From Acaudatibacter sp963835495 (GTDB taxonomy: Bacteria; Pseudomonadota; Alphaproteobacteria; Caulobacterales; Caulobacteraceae): 64,000 bases of DNA. The stretch is taken from positions 1 to 64,000 of the forward strand of contig CAWIFQ010000001.1 of NCBI GenBank assembly GCA_963835495.1, in the 5' to 3' direction. Shown in pieces: positions 47,917 through 56,816 of the stretch (its first letter is position 1; each line of letters starts with the position of its first letter). A program made the position numbers and the translations under genes. Below the pieces are notes generated by a model that was not told the DNA's origin, did not search any database, and saw nothing but the letters and a program-made list of their open reading frames with translations.

Positions 47917-47950
47917 TCGTGGGCTATCCCTCAGTTCCGCGCCGACAGCA

Positions 47951-48688
47951 CTAGCGCAGGTAGGCGAACATGGTGAAGATCGGCAGGTTCTTCATCACGT
48001 TCGACCAGAGCGACTTTGTGGCGGAACTGTCCACAACCACCACATCGTTGCCCTGGATGATCGGATCGCCGGCGCGGCCGTCGCGGATCGCCTGAAAGTC
48101 GCAGACCGCCGCTGCCCGCGTCCCGGCCTCGCTCTGGCGGATGATCGCCACCTTGTGCAGGTTGGCGATGTCGGACGGTCCGCCCGCCATCGCGATCGCC
48201 TGCATCAGCGTCGTTCGGCCCTTCATCTGGAAGACGCCGGGGGATTTCACCTCGCCCTCGACCGTGACCTTCTGGCTGGCGGACTCGGCCACCGAGACCG
48301 AGACCTGCGGCGATTGCAGGTACTTCTCGCCGAGTCGCTGGGCGAGTTCGTCCTGCAACTGCACGGTGGTCTTGCCCGCGGCGGTCACCCGGCCGATCAG
48401 CGGCAGCTGGATCTGGCCGTTGGCGTCGACCTCCTCCTCGTCGAACGAGAGGTCCTTCACCTCGAACACCCGGATCCGCAGCTTGTCCTGCGGTCCTATG
48501 ACGTAGTCACCCTGAACGCCCGAGGTCGACAGCTCAGCCTGCGGCAGGCCGGCCAGCGTCGTCTTCGGCTCGGAGACCGCCGCGCCGTTGAGCAGCGGCG
48601 CCGACAACAGCAGGCAGGCGGCGAACGCGAGCACCGATTTGATCCGTATGCTGAAGCTTGGCGGGACCTTGGAACGGTGTCGACGCAT
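47951..48688 (-). CDS. wza: Outer-membrane polysaccharide export protein (Wza family)
   Basis: A 245-residue export protein, intact, starting at ATG 48688 with a leader MRRHRSKVPPSFSIRIKSVL and a hydrophobic stretch LAFAACLLLSAPLLNGAAVS, a signal peptide. There is no clear lipobox Cys at its end. The domain starts DYVIGPQDKLRIRVFEVKDL and contains LPLIGRVTAAGKTTVQLQDE, an SLBB-type segment VTVEGEVKSPGVFQMKGRTT and VAIIRQSEAGTRAAAVCDFQ. It is first in the minus-strand operon wza, wzc, repeat protein, small secreted protein. GAGGTGGT sits about six bases before the ATG as ribosome-binding site. It forms the outer-membrane channel for the polymer. Confidence 0.9.
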   Translation of the reverse strand: MRRHRSKVPPSFSIRIKSVLAFAACLLLSAPLLNGAAVSEPKTTLAGLPQAELSTSGVQGDYVIGPQDKLRIRVFEVKDLSFDEEEVDANGQIQLPLIGRVTAAGKTTVQLQDELAQRLGEKYLQSPQVSVSVAESASQKVTVEGEVKSPGVFQMKGRTTLMQAIAMAGGPSDIANLHKVAIIRQSEAGTRAAAVCDFQAIRDGRAGDPIIQGNDVVVVDSSATKSLWSNVMKNLPIFTMFAYLR

Positions 48689-48729
48689 CAGCACCACCTC
48701 ACTTCGCGACCCGCAAAACGTCCGGTCCG

Positions 48730-48746
48730 GCCGCCGTTCAGGCGGC
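48730..48746 (-). promoter_or_regulatory. Hairpin in the wza leader
   Basis: GCCGCC and GGCGGC form a perfect six-base stem with loop GTTCA (or its complement), 42-58 bases upstream of the wza start. There is no T tract, so it is unlikely to be a simple terminator. It could affect translation or attenuate, but that is only a suggestion. Confidence 0.25.
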
Positions 48747-48820
48747 GGCATGGCCACCTCGGCCAAGATATCCCCAGGTCGAACTCAAAGTCGCGCCCAA
48801 ATTGCCGGCGCGCTTGCGGC

Positions 48821-50636
48821 TCAGGCGCGAGAGAGCGCCGGCGGCGAGGCCCCGCTCGCCAGCGCTTCGACGAACCGGCCCTGCTCGAGCCGCAGCACCC
48901 TGCGGCATGGCGCGAGGCTCTCCGGCCGGTGGGCGATCAGCACGATCGTCGGCCTTGGATCCAGATCGCAGATGCGCCCGATCAGGGCCCGCTCCGCAGC
49001 GACGTCGATCGCGCTGGTGGCCTCGTCGAGCAGCAGCAGCCGCGGCCGGCGCAGCACCGCGCGGGCCAGCGCGATCCGTTGCCGTTCGCCGCCGGAGACC
49101 AGCGCGCCGCGCTCGCCGACGACGCCGTCGAGCCCCCGGTCCATCCGCCGGACCACGCCAGCGGCGTCGGCGAGCTCGAGCGCGGCCCACATCTCGGCCT
49201 CGCTCGCCGCGGGGTTCGCCCAGGCCAGGTTGCGCCGCACGCTGTCGTGAAACAGGAACGGATCCTGCGAGACGTAGCTGACGCCGTCGCGCCACGCCGC
49301 CAGGGTCTCGCCTTCAAGCGGCTTGCCCCCCACGGTGATCCGGCCCGTCTGCGGCGGGAAGAGCCCCACCAGCAGGTCGGCGAAGGTGGTCTTGCCGGCG
49401 CCCGAGGGGCCGCAGACGCCGACGAAATCTCCGGGCGGCAGTGTGAAGTCCAGTCGGTCCACCCCGCCGGCGGCCGCGCCCGCGTCGGAATCGCCGTCGT
49501 GATCAAACGACACCGCCTCGAACACCACCGGCCCCTCCGGGAACGACGCAGCGGCGATCTGGCGTGGCTCGCCGACCGACGCCAGTTCGGCCCGGAGCTC
49601 GACCACCTTGTCGTAGGCGGGCAGGGCCAGCGCGACCTGCTGCAGCCCCTGCTGGAGCTGACCCACCGGTCCGCCCATCCGCGAGATGATCAGCAGCAGG
49701 GTGATCAGCACCGTGGTCGGCACGTGCAACCAGCCGAAACCGATCAGCAGCACCGCCGCGGCGACCGCCGACGAGAGCAGATTGAGCCCCAGGCGGGCGT
49801 AGCTGCGCTGGCGAACCGAGTCGACCTGACGCGCGGCCAGGTCCTCCAGGGTCGCGCGGAACTCGCGGGTGAAGGCGCCCTGCAGATTCTGACTGATCGC
49901 CAGCTTCAGCCCGCCGAGAAACTGGGTCGCGGAGTCGAGCAGCGACAGGTTCGCGCCGGTGACGAACCGCCCGAGCCGCTGCGCGCGGCGCACCATCGGT
50001 TCCAGCGCCAAGGCCACCAGAGCCAGCAGCACGAAGGCGATCGCCGCCAGCGCCGGCGCCAGCAGCAGGGCCACGACGCACTGCGTGGCCAGCATCACCA
50101 CCGATAGCGCCGCCTGCAGCAGGAAGTTGGCGCCCGCGCCCACCCGCTGGATGTCGCCGCTCATCAGGTGGGTGATGCGGGCGTGACGCAGCCGCGCCAG
50201 CCGGTCCCAACGGGCGGCGCCCAGCAGTTCGGCGACGCTGGCGCGCTGCGATTCCAGGAATCCGATCTGCAGCTCGGCCAGCCTGACGTCGCGCCAGGTC
50301 ACCACCACCGCGCGCACCAGCATCAACGCGGCGAAGATCGCCAGCAGCAGCGCCAGCCGCCCGAACGGCGTCTGCGCGCCAACGGCCCGGAACAGCTCGT
50401 CCGCGAGCCGGCGCAGGACGCCGCCGCCCCGGCCTGGGTCGGCCACCACGATCCCGAGGATCGGAATCAGCAGCACCAGGCCAAGGCTTTCGAACACCGC
50501 GCCGGCAGCCATCAGCGCGCCGGCCACGAAAGCGCCGGCGACCGGCATAGCGCGCGAAGTCGGCGAGAAAGACGCGCAGCGACGACCAGAACCCCGGCGG
50601 ATGCGGCGCGTCGGCGCTGGGAGGTGCAGGGTGCAA
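48821..50636 (-). CDS. ABC exporter with fused membrane and ATPase domains, N-terminal frameshift
   Basis: A half-transporter of about 600 residues, of the lipid A/peptide exporter type. After a TTG start at 50636 the N-terminus reads PHPPGFWSSLRVFLADFA; an indel near 50550 then gives MPVAGAFVAGALMAAGAVFE and five further helices. The ATPase shows Walker A GVCGPSGAGKTTFADLLVGL, Q-loop YVSQDPFLFHDS, signature LVSGGERQRIALARAVL, Walker B RLLLLDEATSAID and HRPES switch. It follows the nucleotidyltransferase gene by 14 bases in the same direction. Lasso-peptide and related RiPP systems use such exporters (D protein) next to B2 proteases, and a B2-like gene is 2 kb away. Glycolipid export is the alternative. 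Confidence 0.85.
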
Positions 50637-50650
50637 GGCGGATGCCAGCT

Positions 50651-51865
50651 TCAGGCGGCGGCCGCGAGACGCCGGCGCTTTTGCAGACGCAACACCCAGA
50701 ACGGCAGGCGCAGCACCGGGTAGAGGAAGTGGAGCGCCGGCGGCAGAGGGTAGTCCAGCTTGTCCTCCAGGTTGTCGATCAGCAGCGCACACTGCGCCAG
50801 GAAGAAGCGGACGCCGCGGCCGCGGGCGAACTGCGGCGCCAGCAGGCGGAACGGTCCGAACGGGCGCCGCACGAGCTCGGTCTCGCCGTCCGGCCCGACC
50901 ATGGCGTCGAGCGCGGCCCGCACCAGCCGGCGCAGCTTGCGGCCAGCGAGGCGGCCCTCCAGCGCAGCGGGGATGCGATAGCCCAGCAACCGGCGGCAGA
51001 GCAGCAGCGCCTGGCCGGCGCAGCTCTCGACGCCCAGCGCCTCGGCGCAGGCGTAGAAGCTGGTCACCTGGTCATCGCTCTTGCCGGTCAGCCAGGCGTT
51101 GAGGTCCGCCAGCCACTTCAGTCGGAACCAGCAGTGGGTGGCGCCATGGGTCGCCAGGTAGGCGAACAATTGCGGGTCGGCCAGCGTCGCCAGCCGGCCG
51201 TTCAGCACCGTCACCTGCTGCGACGGCGAGGCGGCGTTCACCGAGCGCAGCAGCATCGGGTTGTCGATCAGCCGCCAGTGCAGCTCGACATTCAGCCGTC
51301 GCCCGGGATGGTAGAGTTCGACGTCTTTGTGCAGGCGAAACACCAGCCGCCGCTGCGCCGCCGTCAACGGGCCTTTCGGCTGGATCGGCGTATAGCCTTC
51401 GCGCGCCAGAACGCCGAACGCGCGCTCGGCGTCGGCCGGCGCAACCAGAACGTCGATGTCGCGGCAGTGCTTCAGCGCCAGGGCGCCGTAGGCGAGCTGG
51501 GCCATGGCCGCGCCTTTTATGAACAGCGCCGGGGCCGCCTCGGCTTCGAGCAGCGCCTGCAGTCGCAGCGCCTCGGCGGCCAGCGCCAACGCCCGCGCGG
51601 CCACCCCCTGAGCGGCCCGGGTCAGTTGAGCCTCGACCTCGGGCGGCGGCGCAACGCCCGCGGTCCTGAGCGCGGCATGGGCCAGGCCCGGCACGCGCTG
51701 TCGCGTCACCACTCGCAGAAAACGGTCCCAGTCGACCCCATCCGCCGCCGCCCGCACCGCAGCGCTCCGGGCTGGCGAAGGGGGCCAGGCGCAGCAGGCG
51801 CACGCCAGGGCGAACGCCGGCGGCAGATCGTTCCAGACCGGAGGCTGATCTTCGCGTTCGGACAC
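50651..51865 (-). CDS. Uncharacterised nucleotidyltransferase family protein (NTP_transf_5)
   Basis: An intact 404-residue protein starting at GTG 51865 (SEREDQPPVWNDLPPAFALA). The nucleotidyltransferase core is ALFIKGAAMAQLAYGALALK and CRDIDVLVAPADAERAFGVL: the KG and D-I-D pattern is the family signature. RLVFRLHKDVELYHPGRRLN and VELHWRLIDNPMLL follow, with the third acidic residue. This family co-occurs with PqqD-like, B2-like, kinase-like and AsnB-like genes in paeninodin-type lasso peptide and exopolysaccharide clusters, where the enzyme extends or modifies the peptide phosphate. Its substrate here is unknown. It starts upstream of the ABC exporter and probably shares an mRNA with it. 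Confidence 0.8.
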   Translation of the reverse strand: MSEREDQPPVWNDLPPAFALACACCAWPPSPARSAAVRAAADGVDWDRFLRVVTRQRVPGLAHAALRTAGVAPPPEVEAQLTRAAQGVAARALALAAEALRLQALLEAEAAPALFIKGAAMAQLAYGALALKHCRDIDVLVAPADAERAFGVLAREGYTPIQPKGPLTAAQRRLVFRLHKDVELYHPGRRLNVELHWRLIDNPMLLRSVNAASPSQQVTVLNGRLATLADPQLFAYLATHGATHCWFRLKWLADLNAWLTGKSDDQVTSFYACAEALGVESCAGQALLLCRRLLGYRIPAALEGRLAGRKLRRLVRAALDAMVGPDGETELVRRPFGPFRLLAPQFARGRGVRFFLAQCALLIDNLEDKLDYPLPPALHFLYPVLRLPFWVLRLQKRRRLAAAA

Positions 51866-51984
51866 GTCGAAAGCATTAGGCGCCCCAGCCCGGCTTTGGG
51901 AGTCCCTAGCCGTTGTCGACCCGCGTCGCGGTCGCGAGCGCGGTGCGCTATGGTGCAAGCGCCTCGTCGCCGACCTGGACATCC

Positions 51985-52767
51985 ATGGTGCCATCGCAAG
52001 TCGCCGCGCTCGCCCTTCTGATCGCCGGCTGTTACGCCGCCTTCGGCGTGCTCGGGCGACTGTTTCCGTGCAATCCCGGCCGACCGGTGTTCCTCTCCAA
52101 GTCGATCGGCCTCGATCTCGGCTACTGCCTGTTTGGCCTGCTCTACGCCGGCGCGGGGCCCCTCGCGGCGGCGGCGTTGGACGCAACGCCGGTCGGGCCA
52201 TACCTCCAGCATCTGACCGGCGCGCAGCTGCGGCAGGCGCCGACGCTGGCCCAGCTGGCGATCCTGCTGGTCGCCACCGACTTCGCGCAGTACTGGCTGC
52301 ACCGGGCGTTCCACGGTCGCCAGCTCTGGCCGTTCCACGCGATCCACCACAGTGCGGCCGACGTGAACTGGACCACCACCTTCCGCACCCACCCCGTCAA
52401 CTATCTGGCGGTCAACGCGGCGCTGGGCGTGCTGGCGAAGGCGCTGGGGTTCTCGGAGCTGGCCCTGCTGCTCGCCGCCCCGGTCTTCTTCTTCTCCGGG
52501 GCCGTCACGCACGCCAACCTGAACTGGACCTTCGGGCCGCTGCGCTATGCGATCGCCAGTCCGGTGTTCCACCGCTGGCACCACAGCGTCGACGCCACGT
52601 GCCAGGCCAGGAACTTCGCGCCGATGTTCCCGCTGTGGGACCTGATGTTCGGAACCTTCCACATGCCGCGCGACCAGCGTCCGGAGACGTTCGGGGCCGA
52701 TGGCGTGCCCGACGGCCTGCTTGGGCAGTTGGCGCATCCGTTCCTGCCGCGGGGCCGCGCGGCGTGA
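51985..52767 (+). CDS. Sterol desaturase/fatty acid hydroxylase-family membrane enzyme
   Basis: An intact 260-residue integral membrane di-iron oxygenase. The histidine clusters are DFAQYWLHRAFHG (HxxxH-like), FHAIHHSAADVNWTTTFRTH (HxxHH) and FHRWHHSVDATCQARNFAPM (HxxHH), the metal ligands of this superfamily. Four membrane segments surround them, for example QVAALALLIAGCYAAFGVLG. The ATG at 51985 fits a clean N-terminus MVPSQVAALALL. Members hydroxylate or desaturate lipids, for example hopanoids or fatty chains. Its gene overlaps that of the B2-like protease by four bases, so the two are co-translated, which suggests a joint role, perhaps acting on a lipid carrier or on a lipidated product. 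Confidence 0.86.
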   Translation: MVPSQVAALALLIAGCYAAFGVLGRLFPCNPGRPVFLSKSIGLDLGYCLFGLLYAGAGPLAAAALDATPVGPYLQHLTGAQLRQAPTLAQLAILLVATDFAQYWLHRAFHGRQLWPFHAIHHSAADVNWTTTFRTHPVNYLAVNAALGVLAKALGFSELALLLAAPVFFFSGAVTHANLNWTFGPLRYAIASPVFHRWHHSVDATCQARNFAPMFPLWDLMFGTFHMPRDQRPETFGADGVPDGLLGQLAHPFLPRGRAA

Positions 52768-53231
52768 GCCGCCTCTGGCGCAAGCTGCGACGCTTCGGCC
52801 AGATTGGCGGGTCCCGTCGCGCGCTGCTGATCGAGGCGGCGGCGTGGCTCCTGGCGGCGCGCATCGCGCTGCTGGCGGTCCCGTTCCCGCAGCTCGCGCG
52901 CCGCCTCGGCGCCTTCGTGCCGCCCACCGACGAGCGGGTGGCGCGCGCGCGGCGGGATGGCTCGGCGCAGGACGCCAAGCTGGCGGAGGATATCGGCTGG
53001 GCCGTGGTCAGGGCCGCCCGCCACGTCCCGTTCAAGGCGGTTTGTCTGCCCCAGGCCATGGCCGCGCGGATCATGCTGCGACGGCGTGGCGTCGCCAGTG
53101 TGCTCCACTTCGGCGCCGCCAAGGGCCGCGAGCGGCCGATCGACGCTCACGCCTGGCTCGACGCCGCCGGCGTCGAGGTCACCGGCTATCCGGTCTCGGC
53201 GCAGTTCGCGGAGATCGCGTGCTTCGTCTGA
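52764..53231 (+). CDS. Transglutaminase-like cysteine protease (lasso peptide biosynthesis B2 type)
   Basis: A 155-residue protein of the Transglut_core3 family, the leader peptidase B2 of lasso peptide pathways. LWRKLRRFGQIGGSRRALLI leads into a hydrophobic helix; VPFKAVCLPQAMAARIMLRR carries the catalytic Cys and IDAHAWLDAAGVEVTGYPVS the catalytic His and Asp. The GTG start overlaps the sterol-desaturase TGA. In lasso systems B2 acts with a PqqD-like B1; here a PqqD-like gene lies about 52 kb away at 861-1122, across the whole glycan locus. No precursor peptide is adjacent. Similar proteins occur in exopolysaccharide loci without lasso peptides, so the substrate is open. Confidence 0.83.
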   Translation: MSRLWRKLRRFGQIGGSRRALLIEAAAWLLAARIALLAVPFPQLARRLGAFVPPTDERVARARRDGSAQDAKLAEDIGWAVVRAARHVPFKAVCLPQAMAARIMLRRRGVASVLHFGAAKGRERPIDAHAWLDAAGVEVTGYPVSAQFAEIACFV

Positions 53232-53283
53232 GCGACCGCCGCAGGGATGCGTTCGAGGGTTGCATCAGGGCGAATGCTTTGAA

Positions 53284-53303
53284 AACCCGGCCAAAGCTGG
53301 GTT
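53284..53303 (+). terminator. Hairpin after the B2-like gene
   Basis: AACCCGGC and GCTGGGTT form an eight-base stem with one G-T wobble and loop CAAA. It starts 52 bases after the protease stop. There is no U-tract, so it would be an intrinsic terminator only in a weak sense. Confidence 0.4.
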
Positions 53304-53330
53304 GAGCCTTGGCCCGCATCGTTCGATAAC
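53302..53330 (+). promoter_or_regulatory. Sigma-70-like promoter of the hybrid kinase gene
   Basis: TTGAGC (53302-53307) and GATAAC (53325-53330) are separated by 17 bases, each matching the consensus at four of six positions. It would start transcription about 50 bases before the GTG at 53387 and marks the end of the glycan locus as a separate unit. Confidence 0.45.
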
Positions 53331-53386
53331 AGACCTTCGGAGGGCCGGTGATCTCGCGCCGACCGTCGAAGTAACCTTCGGGGTTC

Positions 53387-55600
53387 GTGGTCTTGGGGTT
53401 CAAGCGCATCGTCGCCGCTGCGATCGCCCTGGCCCTTCTGGTGGGCGGCCTCAGCGTCTTTCTGGTGGTCAATCAGGTCGGCAACCTGGGGCGGGCCAGG
53501 GCATGGGTGCAACACACCCGTTCGGTCATCGAGGCGACCCAGGAATTGATCTCCTGGCTGGAGGGGGCGGAGGACAGCGAGCGCGGCTACCTGATCACCC
53601 AGGACCCGCGCTACCTGGCGCCCTACCGCGAGGCCGAGGCCAAGCTCACGCCCGCGGAGTCCCTGCTTCAGGCCCTGGTCGCCGATAATCCGCAGCGCGC
53701 TGGGCAGGCGGCCGGCCTGATCCGTCAGGTGGAGCGCCGGCGCTCCGGTGTCCACCGCGTCATCCAGCTCGCCCAGTCGGGAGACGCGGCCGCGGCGCGG
53801 GCGCTCGTCGCCGCTGGCAACGGCGGCGAGGCCATCAGCCAGATCCGTTCGGCCGCCGGGCAAATGATCGCGGACGAGAACAAGCTCCTGGTCACCCGCA
53901 CGGACAACGCCCGCGCCGCCCAGGATCTGACCCTGATCATCGGCATGGCCGTCGGGCTGCTGGCGCTGGCCACGCTGACGGCCGGCATCGTCACGCTGGC
54001 CGTGGTCAACCGGCGCCTGGTCGAGGCGGTCGGCGAGGCCAAACAGGCCGAGAGCGAACGCGAGGCGCTGGGCGCGCTGACCAGCGCCATCTTCGGCAAC
54101 GTCCCCGACTATCTCCTGGTGCTGAACATCGAGGAGGACGACCGCTTCGTCATCGCCGACATCAATCCGGCGTTCGAGCGGGCGCTGCGCATCTCGGCCG
54201 AGCGGGTGCGCGGCCGCGCTCTCGGGGATCTGCTGCCGCAGGAAGTCGCCGACCGGCTGACCCGGCACTATCACCGCGTGATGGCGGCCGGCCGGCCGAT
54301 CACCTCCCGCGAGGAGCTGGCCCGCCTGCCCGACGGTCCGCGGGTCTGGGAATCGATCATGGCGCCGATCCAGAACGCCGAGGGCGTGACCGACCGGCTG
54401 ATCGGCTCGATCCGCGACATCACCGACCGCGTGCGCGGCGAGGAGCGGATGCGCGATGCGCAGCGCATGGAGGCGATCGGCCAGCTGACCGGCGGCGTCG
54501 CCCACGACTTCAACAACCTGCTGCAGGTGATCCGCGGCAATCTCGAACTGCTGCAGCGTTCCGTCGCCGGCGATGAGCGCGGCCAGCTGCGGCTGAAGAA
54601 CGCCCTCTATGGGGCCGAGCGCGCCGCCCAGCTCACCCGACAGCTGCTGGCCTTCGCCCGCCGCCAGCCGCTCGAGCCCAAGGTGGTGAACCTCTCCCGC
54701 CTGGTCAGCGACATGGCCGACCTGCTCCGCCGCACGCTCGGCGAGGCGATCGAGGTGGAGACCGTCGTCGCCGGCGGCCTGTGGAACACGGTGGCCGACC
54801 CGGCTCAGGTGGAGAGCGCCATCCTCAACCTCGCGCTCAACGCCCGCGACGCCATGCCCGGCGGCGGACGCCTGACCGTCGAGATCACCAACGCATCGCT
54901 CGACGAGGCCTACGCCCGCAGCGCCCGCGACGTGACCCCCGGCCAGTACGTGATGCTGGCCGTCACCGACACCGGCGAGGGGATGCCCGACGACGTGCGC
55001 GCCCGCGTGTTCGAACCGTTCTTCACCACCAAGGTCGATGGCCGGGGCACGGGGCTCGGCCTCTCGATGGTCTACGGCTTCGTCAAGCAGTCGCAGGGCC
55101 ATATCCAGATCTACAGCGAGGTCGGCCAGGGCACGACGGTGAAGATCTACCTGCCGCGCTCGCGCCAGGCCGAGCAGGCGGCGCAGCCGTTGCTGGAACC
55201 GACTCCGGTGTCCGACTCCAGCCGCACCATCCTGGTCGTCGAGGACGAAGGCGCCGTGCGCGAGGCGGCGCTGGCGATGATCGAGGAGCTGGGCTACCGC
55301 CGCCTCGAGGCTGCGGACGCGGAGCAGGCCCTCGCGCTGCTGGCCAACGGCGAGCAGGTCGACCTGGTCTTCACGGACGTGGTGATGCCAGGGGCGCTGC
55401 GCACCCGCGACTTCGCCCAGCGGCTGCGCGAACTACGCCCCGGCATCCCGGTGCTGTTCACCTCCGGCTACACCGACAATGCGATCATCCACCAGGGCCG
55501 GCTGGACGAAGGCGTGCACCTGATCTCCAAGCCGTACGCCAAGGCCGATCTCGCCCGCCGCATCGCCTCGCTGCTGGCCGACTCGGCCATGCCGCCCTGA
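53387..55600 (+). CDS. Hybrid sensor histidine kinase with CHASE3, PAS, HisKA, HATPase and receiver domains
   Basis: An intact 737-residue membrane sensor. The first helix is RIVAAAIALALLVGGLSVFL, then a CHASE3 domain (about 35-180) with ELISWLEGAEDSERGYLITQ, a second helix near 195-220 (LLALATLTAGIVTLAVVNRR), and a PAS domain near 235-345. The phosphoacceptor region is GQLTGGVAHDFNNLLQVIRG (His at about residue 369). The ATPase shows NLALNARDAMPGGG and GRGTGLGLSMVYGFVKQSQG. The receiver is from about 620, with TILVVEDEGAVREAA and LVFTDVVMPG, Asp near residue 664. Many Caulobacterales kinases have this architecture. The ligand is unknown; no response regulator gene is adjacent. Confidence 0.93.
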   Translation: MVLGFKRIVAAAIALALLVGGLSVFLVVNQVGNLGRARAWVQHTRSVIEATQELISWLEGAEDSERGYLITQDPRYLAPYREAEAKLTPAESLLQALVADNPQRAGQAAGLIRQVERRRSGVHRVIQLAQSGDAAAARALVAAGNGGEAISQIRSAAGQMIADENKLLVTRTDNARAAQDLTLIIGMAVGLLALATLTAGIVTLAVVNRRLVEAVGEAKQAESEREALGALTSAIFGNVPDYLLVLNIEEDDRFVIADINPAFERALRISAERVRGRALGDLLPQEVADRLTRHYHRVMAAGRPITSREELARLPDGPRVWESIMAPIQNAEGVTDRLIGSIRDITDRVRGEERMRDAQRMEAIGQLTGGVAHDFNNLLQVIRGNLELLQRSVAGDERGQLRLKNALYGAERAAQLTRQLLAFARRQPLEPKVVNLSRLVSDMADLLRRTLGEAIEVETVVAGGLWNTVADPAQVESAILNLALNARDAMPGGGRLTVEITNASLDEAYARSARDVTPGQYVMLAVTDTGEGMPDDVRARVFEPFFTTKVDGRGTGLGLSMVYGFVKQSQGHIQIYSEVGQGTTVKIYLPRSRQAEQAAQPLLEPTPVSDSSRTILVVEDEGAVREAALAMIEELGYRRLEAADAEQALALLANGEQVDLVFTDVVMPGALRTRDFAQRLRELRPGIPVLFTSGYTDNAIIHQGRLDEGVHLISKPYAKADLARRIASLLADSAMPP

Positions 55601-55639
55601 CCCAGCGGCCGCCCCTGATCCACTGCCGCCAGAAACAGA

Positions 55640-55678
55640 GCGGAGGGGGCCCCGGCTGAGGCGCCGAGGGCCCTCCGC
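55640..55678. terminator. Strong bidirectional terminator between converging genes
   Basis: GCGGAGGG (55640) pairs with CCCTCCGC (ending 55678), extended by GGCCC and GGGCC with a two-base bulge; the loop contains CGGCTGAGGCGCCG. The stem lies in the 82-base gap between the kinase stop and the stop of the minus-strand RcnB-like gene, and could serve both. Confidence 0.6.
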
Positions 55679-55682
55679 CGCC

Positions 55683-56666
55683 TCACCAAACGTTGTAGTC
55701 GATATCCAGGATGTAGCCGTCCGAGGTGTCGATCAGGACGACGTCATTGTTCACCCAGACCCAAGCGCAGCCGTACGGCGGCTGAGGCAGGCCATAGCTC
55801 CAGTAGTCGCGCACCTCGTAGCGCCAGAACCAGCGCGGCAGATATTCGCCCGGCCGCCACTCATGCTGCCGATAGGCGACGGGAACGGAGACGTAGCCAA
55901 TCGCCGGAATGAAGAAGAATCCGGAACGAGCCCCGACGAACAGGCGGAACGCGCTGTTGCCCCGCCACCAGTTGCGGTCCCGGCGCCATGCCGCGCCTTG
56001 GTCCCAACCGGCGTGCGCCTGACGCCACTGCTGGCCGGCCTGGACGCGCGCGGTCCCGCGCACCGCCCGGTTCCAGCCGCCGAGGGCGGGCGGCCTGGGC
56101 GGCGCATGGACGATTGGCGGGTGCTGGCCGACCTGACCGTAGGCCGGGACAGCCGGCTGTTTGACCTGCGGCGGGTGCAGACCTTGGCCGACTGGACCAG
56201 TCGATGTCCCGACCTGTCCGTGCGGTTGGTAGACGCCGCCTCTGTGCAGGCTCTGAGCCGCGGCAGATGGCGTTTGCACGGCGGCCCCGACGGCGCCCTG
56301 CCCCGCCTGGCCCGCGCCCGCAACGGCTCCGGCGCCAACCTGCCCGTGCGGTTGGTAGACGCCGCCTTTGTGCAGGCTCTGCACCGTGGGAGGCGGCGTC
56401 TGAACCGCCGCGCCGACGGCGCCGTGCCCGGCCGGCGAGCCCACGGCCGCACCGCCCGCGCCCCCGCCAGTGTGGCCGGTTCCTTGGCCGTGTTGGCCGC
56501 CCTGACCCTGAGCCTGACCCTGACCCTGACCCTGACCCTGACCATGCTGACCGTGGCCCTGTTGGCCTTCCCCGCCGGGAACGGTCTGGTTGGTCGGTTG
56601 ATCGGCGGCCGCCGGCGAAGCCAGGCAAACCGCTGCGGCGGCCATTAGAAGAAGCTTGAGCTTCAT
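55683..56666 (-). CDS. RcnB-family periplasmic protein with low-complexity and repeat regions
   Basis: A 327-residue secreted protein, intact. MKLKLLLMAAAAVCLASPAA is a signal peptide cut after PAAA. Residues 30-80 are mostly Gly, Gln and His. Two copies of a repeat, AVGAAVQTPxxxxQSLHxGG followed by VYQPHGQVG, occupy about residues 84-160. The C-terminal 130 residues hold the RcnB-like domain: SGFFFIPAIGYVSVPVAYRQ, HEWRPGEYLPRWFWRYEVRD and YGLPQPPYGCAWVWVNNDVV. In E. coli RcnB takes part in nickel and cobalt homeostasis; the His-rich stretch could bind metal here, but nearby metal genes are absent. ATG 56666 gives the best leader. Confidence 0.86.
   Translation of the reverse strand: MKLKLLLMAAAAVCLASPAAADQPTNQTVPGGEGQQGHGQHGQGQGQGQGQAQGQGGQHGQGTGHTGGGAGGAAVGSPAGHGAVGAAVQTPPPTVQSLHKGGVYQPHGQVGAGAVAGAGQAGQGAVGAAVQTPSAAAQSLHRGGVYQPHGQVGTSTGPVGQGLHPPQVKQPAVPAYGQVGQHPPIVHAPPRPPALGGWNRAVRGTARVQAGQQWRQAHAGWDQGAAWRRDRNWWRGNSAFRLFVGARSGFFFIPAIGYVSVPVAYRQHEWRPGEYLPRWFWRYEVRDYWSYGLPQPPYGCAWVWVNNDVVLIDTSDGYILDIDYNVW
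56501..56542. repeat. Hexanucleotide repeat CCTGAC in the RcnB-like gene
   Basis: Seven CCTGAC-type units in tandem, one changed to CCTGAG, encode the Gly-Gln stretch of the RcnB-like protein on the minus strand. The unit is a multiple of three, so copy-number change would lengthen or shorten the tract without frameshift. Confidence 0.75.
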
Positions 56667-56816
56667 GGCGATTTTCCCACGCACGCTCCCGGGCTCGGAA
56701 ACGTCACGCTTGACCAGGCTAAGCTCAGCCGGGTCATGCGGCGTTGATGCTGATCAAACTCAAGGCTGTTGAATTGGTTGCAGTGGCGATGACCTAAAGG
56801 CCGGAAGCGCCGCGTC

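Noticed and set aside
47744..50107. 787-codon plus-strand ORF
   Set aside because: Antisense to wzc, wza and the ABC exporter, which all show complete motifs on the minus strand.
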